12,075 nt of DNA, from positions 1-12,075 of the forward strand of contig JAIPBY010000061.1 of NCBI GenBank assembly GCA_021738605.1. The letters are read 5' to 3'. Under the pieces are notes generated by a model, which did no database searches, was not told the origin of the DNA, and was given only the letters and a program-made list of their open reading frames with translations. Below, in pieces: positions 1 to 7,277 of this stretch. Source of the stretch: Chitinophagaceae bacterium (lineage in GTDB: Bacteria; Bacteroidota; Bacteroidia; Chitinophagales; Chitinophagaceae). The translations under genes were made by a program, and so were the position numbers. Numbering within the stretch: the first letter of the stretch is position 1; each line of letters starts with the position of its first letter.

Positions 1-357
1 ATGGGTCTGGATACGCATGATATGGAGAACCTGGGTGAACAGTATGTTGGGTACAATGAAGAAATAATAAAAAGCACTCAGTTTGGTTTGAAATCATTGC
101 GACTGGCGAAGCCGCTGGAAGAGGGATTTGTTGTTACCGTTGAACCCGGCTTGTATTTTAATCCAGCACTTATCGATGAGTGGGAAGCAAAAAATCAATT
201 GAAGTCCTTTATCAATTATGACAAACTAAAAGCTTACAGGAACCTGACTGGAATAAGGGTTGAGGAAGATTTTGTCATTACGCACAATGGCAGCAGATTG
301 TTGGGAAACCCATTGGTCAAAACTGCAGATGCAATAGAGGAACTTCGAATAAAATAA
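1..357 (+). CDS. M24 family Xaa-Pro aminopeptidase, C-terminal part (5' end outside window)
   Basis: This is the last 118 residues of a metallopeptidase of family M24 (aminopeptidase P / prolidase fold), which removes N-terminal residues preceding proline using two metal ions. The first codon in the window is not the start: MGLDTHDMENLGE is the segment that normally follows the HGLGH histidine motif in the middle of the catalytic pita-bread domain. Visible landmarks are the conserved His6 in LDTHD, the metal-ligand Glu48 in TVEPGLYF, and the last metal ligand Glu88 in GIRVEED. The tail (RLLGNP, then about 17 residues) ends where members of this family usually end, so the 3' end looks intact. 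The YVGYNEE and QFGLKSLRLAK segments are typical of the Bacteroidota subgroup. The first metal-ligand Asp pair and the N-terminal domain lie upstream, so localisation cannot be judged. It is followed after 85 bp by a sulfatase on the same strand. Confidence 0.9.
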   Translation: MGLDTHDMENLGEQYVGYNEEIIKSTQFGLKSLRLAKPLEEGFVVTVEPGLYFNPALIDEWEAKNQLKSFINYDKLKAYRNLTGIRVEEDFVITHNGSRLLGNPLVKTADAIEELRIK

Positions 358-442
358 AGACCTTCTTTATGCCAGTTGTTAGATTCAATCAAATTTTTTC
401 CAAGCACAAGGGCATCAAACATAATTTTAATAAAAGTCCCCA

Positions 443-1855
443 ATGAAATTTCCTACTGTGTTTATTGTTGTAGCAGCAAGCTTTTTTTTAATATCTGCAT
501 ATAATAAAAAGAGTACAGATCGAAATGCTCCGCAACAAAACAGTAAACCCAATATTATTTTTATTCTCACCGATGATCAACGTTGGGATGCTCTTGGATT
601 TGCAGGCAATTCCATCATAAAAACACCGAACATTGACAAGCTTGCCCGTACCGGTATTTATTTTAAGAATGCATTTGCAACCACACCCATTTGTGCTGCA
701 AGCCGTGCGTCATTGTTAACAGGTTTGTACGAGCGCACCCATGATTATACGTTTGGAAAGCTCCCATTGAGCAACGAATACATGCTGGAAAGTTATCCTT
801 ATCTGCTCCGAAAAGCAGGATACCAGACAGGGTTCGTAGGTAAATTTGGTGTAAAAGTCAACAAAGGAATTGAAAAGGCCATGTTCAGCGTCAGTAAACA
901 AACAGCATGGCCATATGTAAAAGAGATTGATGGCAAAAAAATACACCTGGCCGATATCAATGGTAATCACGCCATTGATTTTATACAATCAAATAAAGAT
1001 CAACCCTTTTGTCTTTCACTTTCATTTTGGTCGCCACACGCTGACGATGATTCAAAGCAACAATATTTCTGGCCTTCCTACTGTGACAGCTTGTATACGG
1101 ATGCCCGTATTCCCTTGCCACCTACTGCAGACCCTGCTTTTTTTAATGCGTTACCAACGTTTTTGCAAACAACCATGAACCGTGACAGATGGTATTGGAG
1201 GTTTGATTCGTCTGACAAATACCAGCGGATGGTAAAAGGATATTACAGGATGATCAGTGGTGTTGACAGTGTTATAGGACGTATAAGGGCCACACTGGAA
1301 GAACAGGGCCTGGCAGATAATAGCGTCATCATTTTTATGGGTGATAATGGATATTTTTTAGGAGACCGGGGCTATGCTGACAAGTGGCTGATGTATGAAC
1401 AATCCATTCGTATCCCAATGATTATTTACGATCCGCGGCAACCGAAATCTAATCGCGGAAAAATATATGACGAAATGGTACTCAATGTAGATGTTACGCC
1501 CACCATACTCAAACTGGCTGGCTTGGATATTCCTGCACGCTACCAAGGTGAAAGCCTGACATCCTTTTATCAGGGAAAACCAAAGAACTGGCGAAACGCT
1601 ATTTTCTGTGAACACCGTTTGGAAGGCAATCCACTTTTATTGAAGACCGAATGTTACAGGGATGATACATGGAAGTTTATCCGGTATGAAGATCACCCTA
1701 CATATTATGAATTGTACAATGTAAAAAAAGACATCAATGAGACCCATAACCTTGCATTTGATAAAAAATACAAGGACAGGGTAGGGTTTTATGCTCAACA
1801 ATGTGATTCAGCAGCTGGTAAGTTATTGTCGCAAAGGGTCAGCCCCCTTCATTAA
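443..1855 (+). CDS. Secreted S1 family (arylsulfatase-type) sulfatase
   Basis: This 470-residue protein is a formylglycine-dependent sulfatase that hydrolyses a sulfate ester, probably on a carbohydrate. Residues 1-19 form a signal peptide. The alkaline-phosphatase-like fold starts at PNIIFILTDDQRWD, with Asp44 and Asp45 as calcium ligands. The maturation motif is C84-A-A-S-R88 followed by ASLLTG, a C-x-A-x-R variant of the usual C-x-P-x-R; Cys84 would become formylglycine. Other active-site positions seen are Lys134 (GKFG), His199 (SPH), Asp301-Asn302 (MGDNG) and Lys314 (DKW). The C-terminal sub-domain runs from about 380 to 450 and has the usual TWKFIRY and YYELYNVKKD strands. Length is normal for S1 sulfatases. 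GKFG replaces the usual GKWH, so the histidine two residues after the lysine is absent. Substrate cannot be named. The gene faces the GH78 gene tail to tail, 12 bp apart. The start was chosen because it gives a complete signal peptide. Confidence 0.93.
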   Translation: MKFPTVFIVVAASFFLISAYNKKSTDRNAPQQNSKPNIIFILTDDQRWDALGFAGNSIIKTPNIDKLARTGIYFKNAFATTPICAASRASLLTGLYERTHDYTFGKLPLSNEYMLESYPYLLRKAGYQTGFVGKFGVKVNKGIEKAMFSVSKQTAWPYVKEIDGKKIHLADINGNHAIDFIQSNKDQPFCLSLSFWSPHADDDSKQQYFWPSYCDSLYTDARIPLPPTADPAFFNALPTFLQTTMNRDRWYWRFDSSDKYQRMVKGYYRMISGVDSVIGRIRATLEEQGLADNSVIIFMGDNGYFLGDRGYADKWLMYEQSIRIPMIIYDPRQPKSNRGKIYDEMVLNVDVTPTILKLAGLDIPARYQGESLTSFYQGKPKNWRNAIFCEHRLEGNPLLLKTECYRDDTWKFIRYEDHPTYYELYNVKKDINETHNLAFDKKYKDRVGFYAQQCDSAAGKLLSQRVSPLH

Positions 1856-1872
1856 ATAACTTTAGTGTTATT
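1855..1872. repeat. Small AT-rich inverted repeat touching both convergent stop codons
   Basis: AATAAC (1855-1860) and GTTATT (1867-1872) are reverse complements separated by 6 nt. They touch the last base of the sulfatase stop and contain the GH78 stop. With one G-C pair and no U-run, it is at best a weak bidirectional transcription end. Confidence 0.3.
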
Positions 1873-4711
1873 GATCTTCGAGTTGTACAGTGAATTGGTA
1901 GGTTCCAGACCCCAGTGCAAATATCGACTCCTTTTTTTCAGTTCCCTTGAATCGAACATCGCCAGCACCCGTTACTGGTATCCCTCTTTCTTTTATATTT
2001 TTCAAGGAAGCGGGGATGAATACTTCGGCGGTTGCATTCACCGGTATGGTGATGTTCAGCGTCAATGTTTTGCCTGATTTTTTCCAGAAAGTGCTTACTT
2101 TCCCCAGTACAGCATTGTATGAAGCTTTTGCCCACTGAAGGTCATGTATTTGCGGATGGATGATGATTTTATTGTAGCCTACAGCATCATTTGCAGGACG
2201 AATGCCAGCCAGGTATTTGTAAAACCATTCGCTGATGGAACCAAACATAGGATGATTGTGTGAATAGATGTTTTCTTCCAGTGGCCAGTGTTCCCATAAT
2301 GTAGTGGCTCCGTTCGCCAACATATATCCCCACCCTGGAAATGTTTTTTGTGTTGCCATTTTGTAGGCCTTGCTCCCATTCCCTGTGCTGCTCAATACGT
2401 CCATGATGAATTTTGTACCAAAAATTCCTGCAGTGATGTGGTCATCATTTTTGGTGATATTCTCCAGCAAGACCTTGAGTGTCGCATCAAATGAACCTTC
2501 TGGAATTAAATTAAAAAATAGGCCATATGCCTGTGCCGCTGCTGTACGATTGTCAATATTTCCGCTGGCAGCATCAACATAATTGGCAATAAAGGCCGCT
2601 TTAATCGTTTCTTTAAGTGCATCATATTTTTTGTGGTCATCCTGTTTGTGCAACAGTTTAGCAAACTTCGTTAGTAGAAGGGTGTTGTAATAGTAAAAAG
2701 CAGTAGCACTTGGTCCCTCTAATTTTTTATCAATGCTTTCATGATCCCCTATTGTTCTATTGATGATACCCCCTTTTGCATTGCGTTCCATGAAGTCAAC
2801 CCAATTTTTTACAACAGGATACTGTTCACGGACCATATCAATATTTCCATAATACTGATAAAGCTGATCAACCAGCATTGGATGTGCAGATCCCCATTCA
2901 ATTGGCCCAGACTTTCCTCCCAATCCATCACTGGCAATGCCTACAAAAGGCGCTGTCTCTGTCAGGCCTCCATCCGGCTGGGCTTCATCCGCAAAATCAA
3001 TAACCGTTTTTTCATAAAAACCAGACATGTCGTAGTTGTGCATAAAGGCCTCACTGGTTGCCACGATGTCGCCGCCATAGCCAAAACGTTCCCTGTGTGG
3101 GCAATCTGACTGCACACTAAAAATATTGCTCTTGAAAGTGTTCAACGAAATATTTTGTATTTGATTGATCAGTGAATCTGAGCAGCTGAAGTCTCCGGCA
3201 TCCGGAACATCTGAAAACATCACCAAACCTTTGATGTCTTCTGGCCGCAGTGTGCCAGGAAACCCAGAAACCTCAACATAGCGAAATCCATGAAAGGTAA
3301 ATTTTGGCTGGAATACATCTTTCATTTTCCCGCCAAGGATAAACTGATCCCTGGCATATGCCGTATCAGGAGCTCCGGGTCCTCCCACTCCTTTTCGTTT
3401 TATTTGACCTGCTGTGCTTGTCATTACATTCAGTGCCCCATCGCGGTATAAAAGTTCACCGTATCTAAGGTTGATGAGTGTGCCTTCAGCACCCTTTGCT
3501 TCTAATCTGATGATGCCGCTAAAATTCCTTCCAAAATCAACAATAAATTTTTCACCCACTATTTTTTTTATGGAAATGGGCAAAATGGTATCTCCCACCA
3601 CGATCGGAGGAAGTTGTTCTGAACATAATTTTCCATTTGGTGCTACTGCATTTTTCACAGGACGCCAGTTGCCTGTATTCAATCCTGCCTTGCTCCAACC
3701 CGGAACTTCTTTTCGGGCATCATATTTTTCGCCGAGGTAAATATTGTTCTGTAGAATAGGCCCAGCAGTAACTTTCCAAGCATCATCAGATACGATGTGG
3801 TCTTTTGTGCCGTCTGAATATTCAATGTTTAACTGCATGATAAATTTTGGTTCACCAACAGTCAAAGATTCCCGAATATTTCTCCGTCCCCAGAATTTCA
3901 TTGGCAAAGGATTATACCACCCGTTCCCCAAGATCATTCCTACACAATTGTTTCCTGTTGTCATGTAGGAGCTAACATCATAAGTGCTGTATAGAATTCT
4001 TTTGGAATAATTCGTCCATCCAGGTTCCAATACCTTATTACCGACTTTTTTACCGTTCAAGAAAGCCTCGTAATATCCTAAACCACTGACATACATTACG
4101 GCTTTTTTTATTTTACGGGGAGCCGTGAAATCCCTTCTGAAAAGAGGAGCTGCTTTGTCTTCATAAAGGTTTTTGTTTTCCTCAGATGAGGCCTTAATTT
4201 CTTCAATCCATTTTCCTTTCCAATCTGATGCATTGAGCAATCCCATTTCCCAAAATGCTGGACTGCTCCATGTTGATGGATTTTTTCGATTGTCCCATAT
4301 TCTTATCCGCCAGTAATATCTTTTTTCAGATGAAAGGCCCTTGCCGTTGTAACTGATATTGTTCGATGCAATATTGTCTATGATTCCACTATTCCAAACA
4401 TCTGCCTTACCTGCATTCAGCAGTGCAAGGCTGCTGGCAACCTGAATCTGATAGGCTGTTTGGTATTGTCCACGTTCCCCAGCATTGGATTTTAAAATCC
4501 ATCCCAGTCTTGGTTGACTAACATCAATTCCCAAAGGGTTGTGTTGATTTTCACAATGCAAAGACTGTATATTGATTCCGTGTTTATTCTGCTCTTTCCA
4601 TTTGATGGGTCTTGCATCTGTTGATGATGCGGTGGTAATCATCAAGATAAAAAACAGGAAGGCAAATGCTTTACCAGTGATTGTCGAAAGAGGCATTTTG
4701 TTTTTTTGCAT
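1868..4711 (-). CDS. Secreted GH78 alpha-L-rhamnosidase
   Basis: This 947-residue enzyme is predicted to release terminal alpha-L-rhamnose from glycans or glycosides by an inverting mechanism. After a signal peptide (about 1-33) comes a beta-sandwich domain starting near 47 (PRLGWILKS at 67-75), then the rhamnosidase N domain (about 190-360, with YVSGLGYYEAFLNGKKVG), a beta-domain (about 375-500), the catalytic six-hairpin barrel (about 505-835) and a C-terminal beta-domain to the end. Catalytic residues match the GH78 pattern D-x4-E-x6-D: Asp536, Glu541 and Asp548 in DCPHRERFGYGGD. Glu807 in LWEHW is the expected general base, and HPMFGSISEW follows as usual. Start: an open frame reaches 4834, but that overlaps the permease gene and puts 41 non-signal residues ahead of the signal peptide. 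ATG at 4711 is preferred; 4696 is an alternative. It lies 37 bp downstream of the TSUP gene and is the last gene of the minus-strand run. Confidence 0.94.
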   Translation of the reverse strand: MQKNKMPLSTITGKAFAFLFFILMITTASSTDARPIKWKEQNKHGINIQSLHCENQHNPLGIDVSQPRLGWILKSNAGERGQYQTAYQIQVASSLALLNAGKADVWNSGIIDNIASNNISYNGKGLSSEKRYYWRIRIWDNRKNPSTWSSPAFWEMGLLNASDWKGKWIEEIKASSEENKNLYEDKAAPLFRRDFTAPRKIKKAVMYVSGLGYYEAFLNGKKVGNKVLEPGWTNYSKRILYSTYDVSSYMTTGNNCVGMILGNGWYNPLPMKFWGRRNIRESLTVGEPKFIMQLNIEYSDGTKDHIVSDDAWKVTAGPILQNNIYLGEKYDARKEVPGWSKAGLNTGNWRPVKNAVAPNGKLCSEQLPPIVVGDTILPISIKKIVGEKFIVDFGRNFSGIIRLEAKGAEGTLINLRYGELLYRDGALNVMTSTAGQIKRKGVGGPGAPDTAYARDQFILGGKMKDVFQPKFTFHGFRYVEVSGFPGTLRPEDIKGLVMFSDVPDAGDFSCSDSLINQIQNISLNTFKSNIFSVQSDCPHRERFGYGGDIVATSEAFMHNYDMSGFYEKTVIDFADEAQPDGGLTETAPFVGIASDGLGGKSGPIEWGSAHPMLVDQLYQYYGNIDMVREQYPVVKNWVDFMERNAKGGIINRTIGDHESIDKKLEGPSATAFYYYNTLLLTKFAKLLHKQDDHKKYDALKETIKAAFIANYVDAASGNIDNRTAAAQAYGLFFNLIPEGSFDATLKVLLENITKNDDHITAGIFGTKFIMDVLSSTGNGSKAYKMATQKTFPGWGYMLANGATTLWEHWPLEENIYSHNHPMFGSISEWFYKYLAGIRPANDAVGYNKIIIHPQIHDLQWAKASYNAVLGKVSTFWKKSGKTLTLNITIPVNATAEVFIPASLKNIKERGIPVTGAGDVRFKGTEKKESIFALGSGTYQFTVQLEDQ

Positions 4712-4748
4712 GGTTTGATGTCTGTTTAAGCGCAATGCTGAAAACGAA

Positions 4749-5612
4749 TCATGAAACTCCTTTTTTGTATACGGAGTAAAACATGGTGAAAGAGGTATAC
4801 AGTACAATGGCGATAACAATCCACCGCAGTGCATCCAAAGGCAAAGATTTTACAATAAAGGCAGCGATCAATACGGCAACAATTCCTGCCAACGCCATGC
4901 TCAGTGCAGCCTTCCGATGATAGGCACCTGCTTTTATAAATTTAAATGAGGCTGGAGGCATCAAAAATGCACATGAGCCCATCATGATGGGAAAGGCTAC
5001 CAAAGGGGATAAACCCAACATAAATACCATTGCCATACATGGTGCATACAGACCCACACCAACCGTCATTATTGCACCAAGAATACAATTGATAACAGCT
5101 GCTACAAATAGTTTCCATCCATGAAGTCCAATTTCATTGCCCTGTCCTTGTATCCAACTCATTTTATTGGCAAACATAAAGCCTGCCGTAATCAATAAAG
5201 CGATGCCCATGATGAGCCTTATTTTGTTTTCGGGAAGTTTTGACACAAACCCTGCACCAATAATTGCCCCAATGGTGGCGGTAGCAAACATTACTACCAT
5301 CGTAATGGGATCAACTTCAATAATTTGAATAAAAACAATCGCCTGTATCAATACTGGAATGGTGTTGGCAACGTTCATCGTGCCAGGAATCAGCCTGTCT
5401 GGTGTTTGCTTGGTAAATTTAAGCAAGGCAGTTTGCGGAGCAAAAGCGCCAATTCCCAGAACATCAAAGAAATTGACTACAAATCCAATGAGTCCTGTTT
5501 TTATCCAACTGGCATCGCCGAGCTGATTTTTGTGCAAACGAATATCCTTTGCAAAAAAATAGATAAACCAGATAGAAAAAACAATGAGGGTAATCCAGAT
5601 GATTGTTATCAT
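4749..5612 (-). CDS. TauE/SafE (TSUP) family membrane permease
   Basis: This 287-residue inner-membrane protein belongs to the TauE/SafE family (TSUP, formerly DUF81), whose characterised members move sulfite, sulfoacetate or related organosulfonate anions. Hydrophobic helices are visible at about 2-20, 38-60, 82-98, 103-122, 131-148, 168-188, 190-215, 236-256 and 262-280. The two family half-repeats are clear: GIGAFAPQ (53-60) after NFFDVLG, and GVGLYAPC (185-192). The segment DRLIPGTMNVANTIPVLIQA (72-91) is typical of the subgroup common in Bacteroidota and Firmicutes. The true substrate cannot be read from sequence. The gene sits 28 bp after the second M1 peptidase and 37 bp before the GH78 gene, suggesting co-transcription. 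The leader is A-rich with no Shine-Dalgarno sequence. An organosulfur or sulfite role would fit the nearby sulfatase only loosely, since sulfatases release sulfate. Confidence 0.9.
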   Translation of the reverse strand: MITIIWITLIVFSIWFIYFFAKDIRLHKNQLGDASWIKTGLIGFVVNFFDVLGIGAFAPQTALLKFTKQTPDRLIPGTMNVANTIPVLIQAIVFIQIIEVDPITMVVMFATATIGAIIGAGFVSKLPENKIRLIMGIALLITAGFMFANKMSWIQGQGNEIGLHGWKLFVAAVINCILGAIMTVGVGLYAPCMAMVFMLGLSPLVAFPIMMGSCAFLMPPASFKFIKAGAYHRKAALSMALAGIVAVLIAAFIVKSLPLDALRWIVIAIVLYTSFTMFYSVYKKGVS

Positions 5613-5640
5613 TTATTTTTATTTATGTTCTGCTAACAGC

Positions 5641-7275
5641 CTATTTCATTTCAATTTCAGCCAGCAATACCGTTCTTGGATCAAATTTAATTGAACTTGG
5701 ATTTTTATTGTACTTGATGGGTATGACTGCTTCCTTGGTGTTTACAGTAAACTTCATTATTTCTGTACTATTGGTTTTAGCATCAAAAATTTCTATTTCA
5801 ATTGGAAAATCAAAAACAAATCCACTGTAATGTGTTTGTTTGATGTTCAATAGAATTTGTTGTGCATTGGCGTCATATTCCCAATGTGCAGAAATTTTCA
5901 GGTTCTCGGGTTTGTATAACCATTGATTGAAAAACGTGGTCAGGTTTTGACCTGATATCTTTTCCATTTCTTCTTTAAAATTTGAAGTCGTGGCATTGGC
6001 GTTAAAGTATTTTGCATAATAGGCCTGAATGCCTTTTCTGAAATTGTCATGGCCGATTTTTTCTCTCAACATGTGCAATACCCATGCACCTTTTTGATAA
6101 GTGATTCCAGTTGTAACCGGATCCGTTTCTGCAGAGCGTGGAGCGACTATACTGTAAGTAGAATCCTTTTTTGAAAAATTGTATACTGATTTACGGGAAT
6201 TTTTTATGGCTGCAACAAACTCTTCGTGGCCATAGGCGTGCTCCTGAAACAGCATGCTGAAAAAAGTAGCAAATCCTTCGCTTAACCATGCATCATCCCA
6301 CGTGCTTTCAGTAACTGCATTCCCAAACCATTGGTGGGCAATTTCATGGATCACTACATTTCTCAGTCTTTTCTCATATTTACCTGTAACCATGTTTTCT
6401 CCATAAAATATGGCAGACGATGTTTCCATTCCTCCGCCGACACTTGGGGATTGAATGTTGGCCAATTTTTCATAAGCATAGGGCCCGACGTAATCAGTAT
6501 AAAATTGAAGTACCTGTTTGGTGGGTTCTGCAAAATCAATAAATCCTTTTTCTCTGTCCCTGGGATATACCCATGTTTGAATATCCTTGCCATCAAATTT
6601 TCCAACATGCTGAACGGCAAATTCAGCAACACCCAACACGAACAACCAGCTGGATACAGGAACAGACTGTTTCCAGTGGGTTAATTTGTTTTCCTTGTCG
6701 ATTGTTGACTCTTCCAGCAGGAGACCGTTGGATACCACTTTGTATTTGGATGGTGCCGTTACCTTAAACTCGCTTGTAGCCTTATCGTATGGGTGATCAA
6801 TGGCGGGCAACCAGTGGCGTGCATTGTTTGGCCAGTTTTCATTGAAAAAACTGCGGTCCCCATATTTGGTGGGTCCAATTTTCAATCCTCCTGCAGGCAC
6901 GCCGTGGTATTGAATGATAAATGTAATGGTGGAATCTTTAGCTACCCGACCAGATAACTGAATAATCAGTGCATCATTTTTGTGGCTAAAAATAGCCTTG
7001 GTATTGTTGTAGCTCACAGACTCAACGACCATGCCTTTCTGCAAATATTTTCCATTTGTATTGATCAAATCAAGCCTGATTTGTTTAACATCATTTGTTT
7101 TGAACAACACAGCAATACTGGCCTTGCCCAATATTTCATCAGTATTGTCCGACAATTTCAATTCAAACAGATAGTGTAAAACATCAATCGAATAATTTCG
7201 GGGATAATTATCTGCACGGCAAAAAATGGCAAGAACAGATAAAATCGTTGTTAGCGCAACATATTTGTATTTCAT
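5641..7275 (-). CDS. Secreted M1 family metallopeptidase (second of a tandem pair)
   Basis: This 544-residue zinc aminopeptidase of family M1 is predicted to trim N-terminal residues from peptides. A signal peptide occupies about residues 1-21 (hydrophobic VALTTILSVLAIF, then CRADN); the Cys at 19 lacks a proper lipobox context. The N-terminal beta-saddle domain runs to about 235. The catalytic domain has the exopeptidase motif as GGMET (281-285, Glu284), the zinc site H310-E-x-x-H314 with Glu333 nineteen residues after His314, and the catalytic Tyr393 in TYQKGA. A short C-terminal beta-domain (about 455-544) follows. The long helical ERAP1-type C-terminal domain of large M1 enzymes is absent, as in other short bacterial members. 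The final Asn of the canonical GAMEN motif is Thr. Its ATG shares its A with the TAA stop of the upstream M1 gene, implying translational coupling. The TSUP gene follows after 28 bp. Confidence 0.93.
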   Translation of the reverse strand: MKYKYVALTTILSVLAIFCRADNYPRNYSIDVLHYLFELKLSDNTDEILGKASIAVLFKTNDVKQIRLDLINTNGKYLQKGMVVESVSYNNTKAIFSHKNDALIIQLSGRVAKDSTITFIIQYHGVPAGGLKIGPTKYGDRSFFNENWPNNARHWLPAIDHPYDKATSEFKVTAPSKYKVVSNGLLLEESTIDKENKLTHWKQSVPVSSWLFVLGVAEFAVQHVGKFDGKDIQTWVYPRDREKGFIDFAEPTKQVLQFYTDYVGPYAYEKLANIQSPSVGGGMETSSAIFYGENMVTGKYEKRLRNVVIHEIAHQWFGNAVTESTWDDAWLSEGFATFFSMLFQEHAYGHEEFVAAIKNSRKSVYNFSKKDSTYSIVAPRSAETDPVTTGITYQKGAWVLHMLREKIGHDNFRKGIQAYYAKYFNANATTSNFKEEMEKISGQNLTTFFNQWLYKPENLKISAHWEYDANAQQILLNIKQTHYSGFVFDFPIEIEIFDAKTNSTEIMKFTVNTKEAVIPIKYNKNPSSIKFDPRTVLLAEIEMK

Positions 7276-7277
7276 TA
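7273..7277 (-). promoter_or_regulatory. TAATG stop/start overlap between the two M1 genes
   Basis: On the minus strand the stop codon TAA of the upstream M1 gene (7277-7275) shares its last A with the ATG of the downstream M1 gene (7275-7273). There is no Shine-Dalgarno sequence ahead of this ATG. This arrangement usually means termination-reinitiation, so the two peptidases would be made in linked amounts. Confidence 0.85.

Noticed and set aside
422..429. TAATTTTA as a Bacteroidota -7 promoter element (TAnnTTTG) for the sulfatase gene.
   Set aside because: It lacks the final G and has no TTG at the expected -33 spacing, so it is not distinguishable from AT-rich background.
1834..1849. AAGGG-N6-CCCTT as a terminator for the sulfatase gene.
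   Set aside because: The stem is only 5 bp, lies inside the coding sequence before the stop codon, and is not followed by a T-run.
3562..3569. Run of eight T (also at 482-489, and seven T near 4701) as possible phase-variable homopolymers.
   Set aside because: Runs of this length are common in AT-rich coding DNA, they encode ordinary Lys or Phe codons, and nothing else points to phase variation.
4712..4834. A 41-residue N-terminal extension of the GH78 frame up to an ATG at 4834.
   Set aside because: It overlaps the 3' end of the TSUP gene by 86 bp and places unrelated sequence before a clear signal peptide that begins at 4711 or 4696.
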